Part shown: positions 16,039 to 25,622 of the stretch, one piece after another
Layout: every line of letters starts with the position of its first letter
Position numbering within the stretch: position 1 is the stretch's first letter
DNA from: an uncultured Muribaculaceae bacterium
Lineage (GTDB): Bacteria > Bacteroidota > Bacteroidia > Bacteroidales > Muribaculaceae
NCBI GenBank assembly: GCA_944320595.1
Contig: CALUIB010000001.1
Span: forward strand, 62,001-126,000
Length of the DNA stretch: 64,000 nt
Direction: 5' to 3'
The notes under the pieces: generated by a model
What the model saw: only the letters and a program-made list of their open reading frames with translations
Database searches by the model: none
Told to the model about the DNA's origin: nothing
Translations under genes and position numbers: made by a program

Positions 16039-16889
16039 TTTTGATAGCTGACGGAGGATCGACCACGGTGGAATGGTGTGTCCTTGATGAGGGAAAGATT
16101 GTGAAGCGAGTGTCAACTACCGGTATGAACGCCATGATGCTTGGCGAAAGTGAAATGGCCGGGATTATAGGCCGCGAGTTGATGCCTCACTTGCAGGGGC
16201 TGGCAATCGACGAGGTGCAATATTACGGCGCAGGTTGCCTGTTTGACAATATTTGCGCAAATGTGCGTAATGCCATCGGAGCCAATATCCCGGCAGCAAG
16301 CAGGATAACCGTTGATACCGACCTGCTTGCCGCCGCCCGTGCTGTGTGCGGGAATAAGCCAGGCATAGTGTGTATTCTCGGCACTGGGTCGAATTCGTGC
16401 TATTATGACGGCACACGCATAGCCGACAATGTGCCATCGCTCGGTTATATCCTTGGCGATGAGGGAAGTGGCGCAGTGCTTGGCAAGATGCTTGTGGGTG
16501 ATGTGCTTAAGAGGCAGATGCCTGCCGAGTTGGTTGACAAATTTATGAAACAATATTCACTAACTCCACAGCTTATCCTTGAGAATGTTTATCGCCGTCC
16601 TGGAGCCAACCGTTTCCTTGCGTCGCTGTCGCCGTTTCTTGCCGAGAATATCGAAGAGCCATCGGTACACCGCTTGGTGCTGAATGCATTCAAGTCGTTC
16701 TTCGTGCGCAACGTAGAGGGATATAGCGGCTATAAGGATATGCCTGTCAACTTTGTGGGTTCGATAGCCGAAAGTTACCGTGAAGTGATAGAGGAGGCGG
16801 CCAAGGCATTGTATATCACAGTTGGGGTGATTGTGAAAAGTCCTATGGACGGCTTGATTGAGTACCATTCGTATGCGAGGAGGGGCTGA
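16035..16889 (+). CDS. murK: MurNAc kinase MurK (BadF/BadG/BcrA/BcrD ATPase family)
   Basis: 284 residues. An ASKHA-fold sugar kinase with phosphate-1 loop LIADGGSTTVEW at the N-terminus, CILGTGSNSCYYDG in the middle, and LGYILGDEGSGAVLGK. Predicted to phosphorylate MurNAc (and possibly GlcNAc) at C6 in the cytoplasm, which gives the substrate of MurQ. It overlaps murT by 4 bases and lies 9 bases before murQ. Without this context it would be called an N-acetylglucosamine kinase-like protein. The frame is open upstream, but ATG 16035 gives the proper N-terminus. Confidence 0.85.
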   Translation: MILIADGGSTTVEWCVLDEGKIVKRVSTTGMNAMMLGESEMAGIIGRELMPHLQGLAIDEVQYYGAGCLFDNICANVRNAIGANIPAASRITVDTDLLAAARAVCGNKPGIVCILGTGSNSCYYDGTRIADNVPSLGYILGDEGSGAVLGKMLVGDVLKRQMPAELVDKFMKQYSLTPQLILENVYRRPGANRFLASLSPFLAENIEEPSVHRLVLNAFKSFFVRNVEGYSGYKDMPVNFVGSIAESYREVIEEAAKALYITVGVIVKSPMDGLIEYHSYARRG

Positions 16890-16898
16890 CACGCACAC

Positions 16899-17720
16899 AT
16901 GGCATCATTTGTGAAAATTAGCGAACAATCATCGCTCTACGATGACCTTGAAAAAAAATCGGTGCATGAGATATTGACCGAAATAAATGCCGAAGACCAC
17001 AAGGTGGCCGATGCCGTGCAACGTGCGATTCCGCAAATTGAGCAACTTGTGGAGCGCATAGTTCCGCGAATGAAACGCGGGGGGCGCATTTTCTACATTG
17101 GGGCAGGAACGTCGGGGAGGCTTGGTGTGCTTGATGCTTCGGAAGTTCCACCCACATTTGGCATGGAACCTATATGGGTGATAGGCATCATAGCCGGAGG
17201 CGACCGAGCCTTGCGCAACCCTGTGGAGAATGCCGAAGATGATGCCGACCAGGGGTGGGCCGACCTGCTTGCGCACGGCATTGACAGCCGCGACACAGTG
17301 ATAGGCATAGCGGCATCGGGAACCACGCCTTACGTTATAGGCGCATTGAAGCAAGCTCGTGCCGCAGGATGCTTGACAGCCGCCATAACCGCCAATCCCA
17401 GTGCGCCGGTGTGCGAGGCTGCTGAAATTCCCATAGAGGTTGTCGTGGGGCCAGAGTATGTGACAGGCAGCTCGCGCATGAAGTCGGGTACGGGGCAAAA
17501 GATGGTGTGCAACATGATTTCTACCACGGTTATGATACGGCTTGGCCGAGTGAAAGGCAACAAGATGGTGAATATGCAGCTCACTAATGCCAAGCTTATA
17601 GATCGTGGTACGCGTATGCTTGTCGAGGAACTTGGCCTCCCATACGACGAGGCTCGCCGCTTGCTGTTGCTCCACGGTTCGGTACAAGCCTCCATCGATG
17701 CCTATTCGGTGGAACATTGA
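16899..17720 (+). CDS. murQ: N-acetylmuramic acid 6-phosphate etherase
   Basis: 273 residues, a SIS-domain enzyme that splits the lactyl ether of MurNAc-6-phosphate to GlcNAc-6-phosphate and D-lactate. Family hallmarks are IFYIGAGTSGRLGVLDASEVPPTF, AENAEDDADQGW-like (NPVENAEDDADQGW), GIAASGTTPYVIGAL and GPEYVTGSSRMKSGTGQKMVCNM. Normal length is around 270-300. It ends the operon with the dehydrogenase, murT and murK. No clear terminator follows. Confidence 0.95.
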   Translation: MASFVKISEQSSLYDDLEKKSVHEILTEINAEDHKVADAVQRAIPQIEQLVERIVPRMKRGGRIFYIGAGTSGRLGVLDASEVPPTFGMEPIWVIGIIAGGDRALRNPVENAEDDADQGWADLLAHGIDSRDTVIGIAASGTTPYVIGALKQARAAGCLTAAITANPSAPVCEAAEIPIEVVVGPEYVTGSSRMKSGTGQKMVCNMISTTVMIRLGRVKGNKMVNMQLTNAKLIDRGTRMLVEELGLPYDEARRLLLLHGSVQASIDAYSVEH

Positions 17721-17854
17721 CAAATGTTCTTAAAGCATCGATGTGCAAGGCCGTCGGCTACTGAAAACAGAGCGGTTGTTTGGGTTAAAAATACTGAAGA
17801 AGGTGTTTTTTGTGTGCAAGAAAATTGCTTAATATTAGATATTGGCTTACTTTT

Positions 17855-17887
17855 ACCTTGGCAAATGATGCGCTCGTTTGCCAAGGT
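17855..17887 (+). promoter_or_regulatory. perfect 11-bp inverted repeat in the leader of the DUF5106 operon
   Basis: ACCTTGGCAAA (17855-17865) and TTTGCCAAGGT (17877-17887) with an 11-base loop lie only 19 bases before the DUF5106 start codon. No T tract follows on either strand, so it is not a typical terminator. It could be an operator or a leader RNA hairpin that controls the eight-gene operon. Confidence 0.55.
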
Positions 17888-17906
17888 GTTAAATAAAGTA
17901 TAGACG

Positions 17907-18806
17907 ATGAATGTATTAAGGAAAGTATTAAGCATTTCGGCAGCAATTTTGTTGCTGTCGGCGACAGCCAAGGCACAGGATGCAGGCAATGGAGCAGAGC
18001 AGCAGCGGCTGTTTGACTACCCCGAAGTGCCCGACACGATAATAACACTTGAAAACCGCACGAATTACATAATCCAGAATTTTTGGAACGATTACGATTT
18101 TTCCCAGCCAATAAGGGATGAACGGGTATTTGAGGCCACATTCAGGGATTATGTGACTTTCTTCAAATATGCGCACAAGACTATTGTGGTGTCGTGCATA
18201 AAGGACATGATGCGCAAGGCGCAGTCTAACAAGTCGAACTTCCTGCTCATAGCCGAGATAGCCGAGCGCACCTTGTATGATCCCGGTGCCGAGTATTGGA
18301 GCGACGAGGTGTATATACCATTCCTTGAAAGCGTCCTTGATAATAATATGCTAAAGAAGTCGGAGCAGGAGCGTTACAAGTACCAGCTTGAATTGCTGCG
18401 CAATAATCTGATGGGCGACCGGGCGCAGGACTTTGAATTGCGGCTTGCCGACGGCAGCAAGAAAAAACTGTCGGAGATAGAGGGCAAGATGCTGCTTGTG
18501 TTTTTTAATGACGAGGAGTGCGAAGATTGCACCATAGGCCGGCTCAGGCTGAGTACCGATGTCAAGCTGAATGCCTTGATCGATGCAGGGGAAATCACGT
18601 TTGTATGCGTGTATATGGGCAAGTACACCGACGAGTGGGCCAAACGTGCAGCCGCCTACCACAACAAGTGGATAATAGGGGCCAACGACGAGGTAGCCGA
18701 CAAATATGACTTGCGGATACAACCGAGCATATACATTCTCGACAAGGACAAGATAATTCTCGACAAGAATATAAATGTCGAGGGAATTAAGACGTTGTTG
18801 AACTAA
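17907..18806 (+). CDS. DUF5106 protein with thioredoxin-like C-terminal domain
   Basis: 299 residues, exported (signal peptide about 1-23, LLLSATAKAQ). An N-terminal helical DUF5106 region (about 40-165) is followed by a thioredoxin-like domain that begins RAQDFELRLADGSKKKLSEI and carries a CxxC pair in EECEDCTIG, with a cis-proline-like RIQPSIYIL. This family is typical of Bacteroidetes; a periplasmic thiol-redox role is likely but untested. First gene of a long plus-strand operon; DoxX follows after 17 bases. Confidence 0.82.
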   Translation: MNVLRKVLSISAAILLLSATAKAQDAGNGAEQQRLFDYPEVPDTIITLENRTNYIIQNFWNDYDFSQPIRDERVFEATFRDYVTFFKYAHKTIVVSCIKDMMRKAQSNKSNFLLIAEIAERTLYDPGAEYWSDEVYIPFLESVLDNNMLKKSEQERYKYQLELLRNNLMGDRAQDFELRLADGSKKKLSEIEGKMLLVFFNDEECEDCTIGRLRLSTDVKLNALIDAGEITFVCVYMGKYTDEWAKRAAAYHNKWIIGANDEVADKYDLRIQPSIYILDKDKIILDKNINVEGIKTLLN

Positions 18807-18823
18807 ACGTAGCACATACAAAG

Positions 18824-19318
18824 ATGGTTCCGGTATTTCTTAAGAAATTGCTGCTTTACAGCACAGGCCACACATACAGCAACCTTTCGAGGCTGTTCCT
18901 GCGGCTTTTCACAGGCATAATGTTCATGCAATTTGGCATAAGGCAGTGGACATACTTCGATGAAATATCCCATACGATGGTTGGGGTGTTGGGTATGTCG
19001 GGTGGAGCGACATTAGTATTGATGATAATAATCGAGCTTGTGTGTTCTACGTTGATAATATTGGGGCTGCTTTCTCGCCTTGCCGTCTTGCCGCCGTTGG
19101 TGACAATGGTGGTTGCCGAGGGAGTATTGCTGAAAAGCATGGACGTGGCTCCGGCAATGTTGTTCAGCACACAGCCGGGATATGTGCCTATATTGTTCAT
19201 AGGCATATTTGTGTATATGCTGCTTGCCGGTCCAGGCAAGGTGTCGCTTGATTACTTGATTTCACTCAAGCTACTTGAAAACGACAGTCAGGCACAAGAC
19301 GAATTAGACAAAGCGTAA
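18824..19318 (+). CDS. DoxX-family membrane protein
   Basis: 164 residues with four predicted membrane helices (about 25-45, 60-82, 85-105, 120-140) and the family start [20 protein letters not shown]. DoxX-like proteins are small inner-membrane proteins linked to redox processes; the specific function here is unknown. It sits between the thioredoxin-like DUF5106 gene and mnmA with gaps of 17 and 7 bases. Confidence 0.8.
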   Translation: MVPVFLKKLLLYSTGHTYSNLSRLFLRLFTGIMFMQFGIRQWTYFDEISHTMVGVLGMSGGATLVLMIIIELVCSTLIILGLLSRLAVLPPLVTMVVAEGVLLKSMDVAPAMLFSTQPGYVPILFIGIFVYMLLAGPGKVSLDYLISLKLLENDSQAQDELDKA

Positions 19319-19325
19319 AGGAGAA

Positions 19326-20408
19326 ATGAAGATAGCTGTTTTAATATCGGGCGGCGTGGATAGCGCAGTGGTAGTACACAAGCTCAAGGAAGAAGGACAC
19401 GACTTGCACTTGTTCTATATAAGAATAGGCATGGATGACGACGAAGGAGATTGCTCGGCCGAAGAAGACATAGAGATGTGTGGGCTTATTGCAGCTCGTT
19501 ATGGGCTGCCTCTCGAAGTAGTGTCATTGCATCAGGAATATTGGGATAACGTGATGGATTATGCGTTGCGCACGGTGAAAGCCGGGCTTACGCCGAATCC
19601 CGACATGATGTGCAACAAGATGATAAAATTTGGATACTTTGAGCAGCGATGGGGGCATGAATTTGACATGACTGCAACGGGGCATTATGCTACAACCGAC
19701 TTTGTTGACGGGGTGAAATACCTTGCCACTGCCGTCGATCCGGTTAAAGACCAAACCGATTTCCTTGCCCAAATAAGCTATGAGCAGCTATTGCATTTGA
19801 TGTTCCCCATAGGCAATATGCCAAAGAGCGAAGTAAGGCGCATCGCAGTGGAAACACGTATGCCCAATGCTTATCGCAAAGACAGCCAAGGGATATGTTT
19901 CCTTGGAAAGATAAACTACAATGACTTCATTCGCCGCCACTTGGGCGAGCGTAAGGGGAGCATAATCGAGATCGAAACAGGCCGAAAGCTTGGTGAACAC
20001 AAAGGCTACTGGTTCCACACCATAGGGCAGCGCAAGGGCTTGGGCTTGAGTGGAGGCCCGTGGTATGTGGTGAAAAAAAACGTGGCCGACAACACCATTT
20101 ATGTGAGCAACGGTTATGGCAACGAAAAACAGTATGGCAAGACTATACACATCGACGAGATGCATTTTATCTCGGGCAATCCGTGGAAGGACGTGTCGGG
20201 ACCTGTTGATATAATGTTCAAGAACAGGCATTCCCCGGAGTTTATCAAAGCCACGCTTACACACCTCGGAGGCATGGAATATGTCATTGAGTCGGAACGC
20301 AAGGTGCAAGGGATTGCCCCCGGGCAGTTTGCTGTGATATATAGCCCTGATGCCCATTTGTGTTACGGCAGCGGCATAATAACTGGGCAAAGTATCAACA
20401 AAGGATAA
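19326..20408 (+). CDS. mnmA: tRNA 2-thiouridine(34) synthase MnmA
   Basis: 360 residues. It activates U34 of tRNA-Lys, -Glu and -Gln with ATP and transfers sulfur. The PP-loop is SGGVDSAVV. The catalytic cysteines are in [13 protein letters not shown] and DSQGICFLG, and the tRNA-binding part shows [15 protein letters not shown]. Length is normal. Co-transcribed with DUF151 downstream (11 bases). Confidence 0.95.
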   Translation: MKIAVLISGGVDSAVVVHKLKEEGHDLHLFYIRIGMDDDEGDCSAEEDIEMCGLIAARYGLPLEVVSLHQEYWDNVMDYALRTVKAGLTPNPDMMCNKMIKFGYFEQRWGHEFDMTATGHYATTDFVDGVKYLATAVDPVKDQTDFLAQISYEQLLHLMFPIGNMPKSEVRRIAVETRMPNAYRKDSQGICFLGKINYNDFIRRHLGERKGSIIEIETGRKLGEHKGYWFHTIGQRKGLGLSGGPWYVVKKNVADNTIYVSNGYGNEKQYGKTIHIDEMHFISGNPWKDVSGPVDIMFKNRHSPEFIKATLTHLGGMEYVIESERKVQGIAPGQFAVIYSPDAHLCYGSGIITGQSINKG

Positions 20409-20419
20409 AAAAAGGTCTT

Positions 20420-21043
20420 ATGGACGAGAATAACGGCAACGATGAATTGGTGAAACTGCAAGTGGCAGGCATTACTTACAGCCAAGTGCAGCAGGGGGCA
20501 TACGCATTGTTGCTTGCGCAGGAAGGAGGCCCCTACCGCATACCCATAGTGGTGGGCATTGCTGAGGCTCAGTCGATAGCTGTCAGGCTTGAGAATATCA
20601 TACCGCCGCGACCCATGCCTCACGACCTTTTTGTCAGCCTGTCTCATGCATTCGGCATAGAGCTTGCAAAAGTAGTCGTCAGCCGGTTTGACGATGGCGT
20701 CTTTATGTCGGAATTGACATTTTGCAATGATTCGGGCATAAGTGTAGTCCTCGATTCGCGTACCTCCGATGCCATCGCCCTTGCCTTGCGCACCGGAGCG
20801 CCAATATACACGACCCGTGAAATAATGGAGAAAACGGGATTCAAAATGGGAGAACCTGAACCACCCACCAATGATGAGGGTGACGGCAACCTCGACGACT
20901 TGGCCAAGCATTATGAATATTGCTCGATTGAAAGATTGGAGAAGATGTTGCAAGTGTGCGTGGAGCAAGAAGAATACGAAATAGCTGCTGAAATAAAAAA
21001 GGCCATCGACAAGAAGAAAGCCAAAGAACATCACGAAGATTGA
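20420..21043 (+). CDS. bifunctional nuclease family protein (DUF151) with UVR motif
   Basis: 207 residues. The DUF151 domain covers about 10-140 (AYALLLAQEGGPYRIPIVVGIAEAQSIA, RTSDAIALALRTGAPIY). An acidic linker leads to a C-terminal UvrB/UvrC-like helix pair (LEKMLQVCVEQEEYEIAAEIKKAI). Some family members degrade DNA or RNA; the role in bacteria such as this is not settled. ATG 20420 is chosen because the frame upstream lies inside mnmA. Confidence 0.85.
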   Translation: MDENNGNDELVKLQVAGITYSQVQQGAYALLLAQEGGPYRIPIVVGIAEAQSIAVRLENIIPPRPMPHDLFVSLSHAFGIELAKVVVSRFDDGVFMSELTFCNDSGISVVLDSRTSDAIALALRTGAPIYTTREIMEKTGFKMGEPEPPTNDEGDGNLDDLAKHYEYCSIERLEKMLQVCVEQEEYEIAAEIKKAIDKKKAKEHHED

Positions 21044-21065
21044 AACCTAAAAACATAATTGAGAT

Positions 21066-22346
21066 ATGCTAAAGCTGAAGATAAGACTTATATTGATGAA
21101 TTTCCTCGAATATGCCGTTTGGGGAGCTTACCTCACTTCGATGGGCAGCTACCTTGTGAGCGTGGGGCTGGCCGGTGACATAGGGCTATTCTATGCCGTG
21201 CAGGGCATTGTGTCATTGTTCATGCCGGCTCTTGTGGGCATTGTTGCCGACAGGCTGCTGCCAGCCCAAAAGGTGTTGAGCTTGTGCCATCTTATTGCCG
21301 GAGTGTCGATGGGCGCGGCGGGTTGGTATGGAATGTCGGCCGGTCAAAGTGTGGATTTTGGCACACTATTCTCTCTTTATACGCTTAGCGTGGCATTTTT
21401 CATGCCCACTATCGGACTTTCTAATTCCGTGGCATTTTCGGGGTTGACGAAGGCCGGTGGCGACACGGTAAAGGACTTTCCGCCGATACGGATTTTTGGT
21501 ACCATAGGTTTTATTTGTTCAATGCTTTTTGTAGATGTCACTGGTTTCCAGTACACCTACGAGCAATTCTTCGTTTCGGGGGCAATGAGCATTATATTGT
21601 GCCTGTACTCATTGACATTGCCCGATTGCCCCGTGAGCAAGGACAAAGGAAGAGGCGGATTTGTCGAAGCATTTGGACTGAGGGCTTTTACGCTGTTTAA
21701 GAACCGTCGTATGGCCACGTTCTTTATTTTCAGTATGTTGCTCGGTGTTTCGTTGCAGATAACCAATGGCTATGCCAACCCGTTCATAACATCATTTAAG
21801 GATGTAGCCGAGTTTGCCAACACATTTGGCGCAAACCATGCCAATGCACTTATCTCCCTTTCGCAAATGAGCGAGACATTGTGCATATTGTTGATACCGT
21901 TCTTCTTGAAACGCTTTGGCATAAAGATTGTGATGCTCATAGCCATGTGCGCATGGGTGTTGCGTTTCGGCCTTTTTGGAATAGGCGACCCGGGGAGCGG
22001 CGTGTGGATGTTCATTCTGTCGATGATAGTGTATGGTGTGGCGTTTGACTTTTTCAATGTGTCGGGAGCTCTGTTTGTCGATAAGGAGACCGACGCGTCG
22101 ATACGTTCCAGTGCTCAAGGCCTGTTCATGGTGATGACCAACGGCATAGGTGCCACGATTGGCACTTTGTCGGCACAGGCGGTTATTGACCATTTCGTGT
22201 ATTCGCAAAGCGACGTGCATTTGCAAATCGAAGGTTGGAGTACATCGTGGCTCATATTTGCCGGTTACGCATTGGTGGTGGCAGTATTGTTTATGCTGAT
22301 TTTCAAAGAAAACAAGGCAGTACCCGCCGAGACGTTGAAAAGATAA
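21066..22346 (+). CDS. nucleoside permease-like MFS transporter (NupG/XapB type)
   Basis: 426 residues, twelve predicted membrane helices. The N-terminus LMNFLEYAVWGAYLTSMGSYL and PALVGIVADRLLPAQK fit the nucleoside:H+ symporter branch of the major facilitator superfamily. Inner membrane. Lies 22 bases after the DUF151 gene and 15 bases before rsmE. Substrate inferred from family only. Confidence 0.85.
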   Translation: MLKLKIRLILMNFLEYAVWGAYLTSMGSYLVSVGLAGDIGLFYAVQGIVSLFMPALVGIVADRLLPAQKVLSLCHLIAGVSMGAAGWYGMSAGQSVDFGTLFSLYTLSVAFFMPTIGLSNSVAFSGLTKAGGDTVKDFPPIRIFGTIGFICSMLFVDVTGFQYTYEQFFVSGAMSIILCLYSLTLPDCPVSKDKGRGGFVEAFGLRAFTLFKNRRMATFFIFSMLLGVSLQITNGYANPFITSFKDVAEFANTFGANHANALISLSQMSETLCILLIPFFLKRFGIKIVMLIAMCAWVLRFGLFGIGDPGSGVWMFILSMIVYGVAFDFFNVSGALFVDKETDASIRSSAQGLFMVMTNGIGATIGTLSAQAVIDHFVYSQSDVHLQIEGWSTSWLIFAGYALVVAVLFMLIFKENKAVPAETLKR

Positions 22347-22361
22347 AAAGTTTTTACCGCT

Positions 22362-23069
22362 ATGCACCGATTTTTTGCACCCGATATAGCCGATACACTT
22401 GTGTTGCCCGAACAGGAGTCGCAACACGCCGTGCGTGTGCTGCGGCTTGTGGAGGGTGATGAGATAGAAGTGGTTGATGGCAGGGGGGGCTTGTATAATT
22501 GTCGCATCACGTTGGCTCATACCAAGCGTTGCGGAGTGGAGATTGTGAGCAGCACGTCTGTTCCCAATCATTGGCAAGGACGGATAGCTGTTGCCATAGC
22601 CCCGACCAAGAATCTCGACCGCATGGAATGGCTGGCCGAGAAAGCCACCGAGATGGGTATCGACCGCATAATCCCGTTGCTATGCCGCCACTCTGAGCGC
22701 AAGGAATTGAAAACCGAGCGGCTCGCTAAGATACTCGTGTCGGCGATGAAACAGTCGCTGAAGGCCACTTTGCCGCGCCTCGATGAAATGACGCTGATAA
22801 GGCAAGTGCTTGCCGGCACGTCGTTGCCGCACCAGCGGTTCATAGCCTATTGCGATGAAGCCACCGAGCGGAGGCAGTTTGAACAATGCTACCGCCCTGG
22901 TGAGGATGTGATAATAATGATAGGGCCAGAGGGTGATTTCAGCCCAGAGGAAGTGGAAATGGCAGTGGCCAACGGTTTCGTTCCGGTAACATTCGGCGAA
23001 AGCCGTCTGCGCACCGAGACCGCCGCCCTCTACGCCATCGCTGCCTGCCACGCCCTGAAACACAAATAA
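22362..23069 (+). CDS. rsmE: 16S rRNA (uracil(1498)-N3)-methyltransferase
   Basis: 235 residues, SPOUT-class methyltransferase that modifies U1498 of 16S rRNA. N-terminal PUA-like domain (MHRFFAPDI, SQHAVRVLRL), then AIAPTKNLDRMEWLAEKATEMGID and the SAM-binding knot IMIGPEGDFSPEEVE and GESRLRTETAALYA. Normal length. Confidence 0.94.
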   Translation: MHRFFAPDIADTLVLPEQESQHAVRVLRLVEGDEIEVVDGRGGLYNCRITLAHTKRCGVEIVSSTSVPNHWQGRIAVAIAPTKNLDRMEWLAEKATEMGIDRIIPLLCRHSERKELKTERLAKILVSAMKQSLKATLPRLDEMTLIRQVLAGTSLPHQRFIAYCDEATERRQFEQCYRPGEDVIIMIGPEGDFSPEEVEMAVANGFVPVTFGESRLRTETAALYAIAACHALKHK

Positions 23070-23086
23070 AATACAGATAATATAAT

Positions 23087-23911
23087 ATGATGATAAAGGA
23101 ATTGATGGGGTCGGCTACGGGGAATTTCTTTCTGCTTGCCGGGCCGTGCGTTATTGAGGGGGAGGAGATGGCCCTTGAGATAGCCGAAAAGGTGTCGGCG
23201 GTTGCCCGTCGGCTTGATATACCATACGTGTTTAAAGGAAGTTACCGCAAGGCTAACCGTTCGCGGCTTGACTCGTTCACAGGCATAGGCGATATACGTG
23301 CACTTGAAATATTGAAGAAGGTGCGTGATACATACCGTGTGCCTGTGGTGACCGACATACATAGCGTGGAGGAGGCCGAACTTGCGGCACGCTATGTCGA
23401 TGTGTTGCAAATCCCGGCATTCTTGTGCCGCCAGACCGACCTGCTTGTGGCTGCCGCTCGCACGGGAAAGATGGTGAATATAAAAAAAGGGCAGTTCCTT
23501 TCGCCCGAGGCCATGGCTTTTGCCGTGCAGAAGGTGCGCGATGCGGGCAATGACGATGTGGCTGTGACCGAGCGCGGCACTACATTCGGGTATTACGACT
23601 TGGTGGTGGATTTTCGTGGATTCCCGGCAATGAAGGAGAATGGTTGCCCGGTGATATATGATGCCACCCACTCGTTGCAACAGCCCAACCAGCCAAAGGG
23701 GGTGACAGGCGGTTTGCCTCACTTGATTGAGCCAATGGCTCGTGCGGCAATAGCTGCCGGTGCCGATGGATTGTTTATTGAGACACATCAAAATCCGTCG
23801 GTGGCTAAGAGCGACGGTGCCAATATGCTGCGGCTTGACTTGATTGAGGGATTGCTTGAACGCCTCACCCAGCTCAAGATGGCTATCAATAAAATTGACA
23901 AGGAGCAATAG
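23087..23911 (+). CDS. kdsA: 3-deoxy-8-phosphooctulonate synthase
   Basis: 274 residues. Condenses arabinose-5-phosphate with phosphoenolpyruvate to KDO-8-phosphate for lipid A/LPS core. Motifs are LAGPCVIEGEE, GSYRKANRSRLDSFTGIG, VTDIHSVEEAE, LQIPAFLCRQTDLL and DATHSLQQPN. The cysteine in AGPCVIE is the one that marks the metal-dependent class of this enzyme. Gap of 17 bases from rsmE and 5 bases to the TPR gene. Confidence 0.95.
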   Translation: MMIKELMGSATGNFFLLAGPCVIEGEEMALEIAEKVSAVARRLDIPYVFKGSYRKANRSRLDSFTGIGDIRALEILKKVRDTYRVPVVTDIHSVEEAELAARYVDVLQIPAFLCRQTDLLVAAARTGKMVNIKKGQFLSPEAMAFAVQKVRDAGNDDVAVTERGTTFGYYDLVVDFRGFPAMKENGCPVIYDATHSLQQPNQPKGVTGGLPHLIEPMARAAIAAGADGLFIETHQNPSVAKSDGANMLRLDLIEGLLERLTQLKMAINKIDKEQ

Positions 23912-23916
23912 GAAAA

Positions 23917-25518
23917 ATGGTGAAAAATATGTTTAAGGCTGTGGCGGTTTGCGTGGCTATTCTTTGCGTGGCCGCGCCCGTAGCCGTGGCGCAGGAGACT
24001 TCCCAACAGCGCATAATGGATGCCGTTATGCAGGTTTATGCCGACGAGCTGAAGAAGAATCCAAACGACTTTTCAGTGCTTTATAGCCGTGCAAGCCAAT
24101 ACTTTCTCAATGGTGCTTACAATAAGGCTCTCGACGATGTGAATGCAGCCTTGCGTGTGACCACCCGTGATGACATGGACGTGCTTGTGGACGAATATGT
24201 TTTAAGATCGAAGATATATAATGCCACTGGCAAACAACCGCTTGCACTTGCCGACTTGCAAGAGGCCAACAAGCTTAACCCGTCGTCATCGCCGGTACTC
24301 ACTATGCTTGCCGAGGCTTATTATGCAAATGGTGATTACGCTAATGCACGTAATTGCTACTTGGCTCTTTACAGGCGCAGCAATATCAATTATGTTGCAA
24401 TATTGGGCCTTGCCCGTGCTGAGGCGTATCTCAACAATGCTGGGCGTGCCGAAGAGTATGCCAATCAGGCAGTGGAACTATATCCAGCCGAGAAAGCTGT
24501 TTATATTGGTCGTGCCGAGGTGTTGCAACTGTTGGGCCGCAACCAAGAGGCTGCACAGGACTTGATAATGGCGTTGAGCATATCGGATGGTGACAATTCG
24601 GCTCTGTCAAAATTGATGGAAATGTCGGACGAGGCATACGGCGCAGTGGTATCGGCTCTTGATGCGGCCATACAGAGTGCACCCGGTAACGGAATGTTTT
24701 ATTACATAAAATCGTCGGTGCAAGTGGGGCACTGCCACTATGCCGACGGTCTGCGCACGCTGCAAGAGATAATTTCTCGTAAGTTGTATGACTACCACGG
24801 CATTTATTACGATGCAGCCGAGGCTGCTTATAACCTGTGCCGTTTTGACGACGCTTTGGCGTATATCGACACTGCCATATCGATGGAGGCTGGTGTGACA
24901 TATTATTATGTTATGAAATCGCAGGTGCTTGCAGCCATGAATCGTTTTGACGATGCATATATCTCCATAAAGACAGGGCTGACAACAGATGCTAACAATG
25001 TGGAGGCAATGTTCCAAAAGGCACTCCTCGATATCGATGCTGGGGAGTATCGTGCGGCATTGCAAACGCTGAACGAAATCCTTATGGTGGTTCCGATGTG
25101 GCAGCGGGCAAAGTATATGCGCGGCTGGGTGCAGAAAGAGTACATGAACGACGAGGAGGCTGCAAAGCGTGATTTTAGTGAAGTCCTGCTTACTGGCGAC
25201 GGCGGCAATGGCGAACCGTTGCGTGGCTTTGCACTGTTGCAACTTGGCCGCAATGCCGAGGCTGCAAGTTGGTGCAGGGAGCTTGTGGCAGGCAACCGCA
25301 AGGCCGGCGGCGAGGCTTGCTATGTGGCTGCCGTGGTGATGGCGCAGTGCGGCAATGCTGATGCGGCAATAGGCTATATGGACAAAGCCCTCTCACAGGG
25401 ATTCGGCAGTCGTTATGATGTGATGCGCAACGAGTCGCCGTTACGTTCACTGGAGCCGATTCGACACCTCGAAGCCTTTAAAGAAACCGTGGACGCACAC
25501 GCTGCCGTATTTGAATGA
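23917..25518 (+). CDS. exported TPR-repeat protein
   Basis: 533 residues. Signal peptide at about 1-26 (CVAAPVAVAQ), then TPR units through most of the length (for example FSVLYSRASQYFLNGAYNKAL, PVLTMLAEAYYANGDYANAR, VEAMFQKALLDIDAGEYRAA). Periplasmic scaffold or assembly factor is the usual role of such proteins; no specific function can be given. Last gene of the operon that starts at 17907. Confidence 0.85.
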   Translation: MVKNMFKAVAVCVAILCVAAPVAVAQETSQQRIMDAVMQVYADELKKNPNDFSVLYSRASQYFLNGAYNKALDDVNAALRVTTRDDMDVLVDEYVLRSKIYNATGKQPLALADLQEANKLNPSSSPVLTMLAEAYYANGDYANARNCYLALYRRSNINYVAILGLARAEAYLNNAGRAEEYANQAVELYPAEKAVYIGRAEVLQLLGRNQEAAQDLIMALSISDGDNSALSKLMEMSDEAYGAVVSALDAAIQSAPGNGMFYYIKSSVQVGHCHYADGLRTLQEIISRKLYDYHGIYYDAAEAAYNLCRFDDALAYIDTAISMEAGVTYYYVMKSQVLAAMNRFDDAYISIKTGLTTDANNVEAMFQKALLDIDAGEYRAALQTLNEILMVVPMWQRAKYMRGWVQKEYMNDEEAAKRDFSEVLLTGDGGNGEPLRGFALLQLGRNAEAASWCRELVAGNRKAGGEACYVAAVVMAQCGNADAAIGYMDKALSQGFGSRYDVMRNESPLRSLEPIRHLEAFKETVDAHAAVFE

Positions 25519-25572
25519 TTGCGCTCGCGAGGTATCGTTCTCTTTTTGGGACTCGATGCATTTGGCGGATTT

Positions 25573-25603
25573 TGTTGCTATGGGGTTTTTGTGTAATTTT
25601 GCG
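25573..25603 (+). promoter_or_regulatory. lepA promoter
   Basis: TTTG (25573-25576), 19 bases, TAATTTTG (25596-25603): an exact match to the Bacteroidetes consensus. The predicted transcript start lies only about 10-15 bases before the ATG at 25623. Confidence 0.75.
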
Positions 25604-25622
25604 ATAGAATTTGGAATGATAG

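Noticed and set aside
17790-17815. Possible terminator of murQ (GGTGTTTTTTG)
   Set aside because: There is a T tract but no stem of useful strength before it.
23030-23908. Long minus-strand open frame of 292 codons
   Set aside because: It lies wholly antisense to kdsA and the rsmE end, both certain genes, and its product has no family features. Open antisense frames are common here because of codon use.
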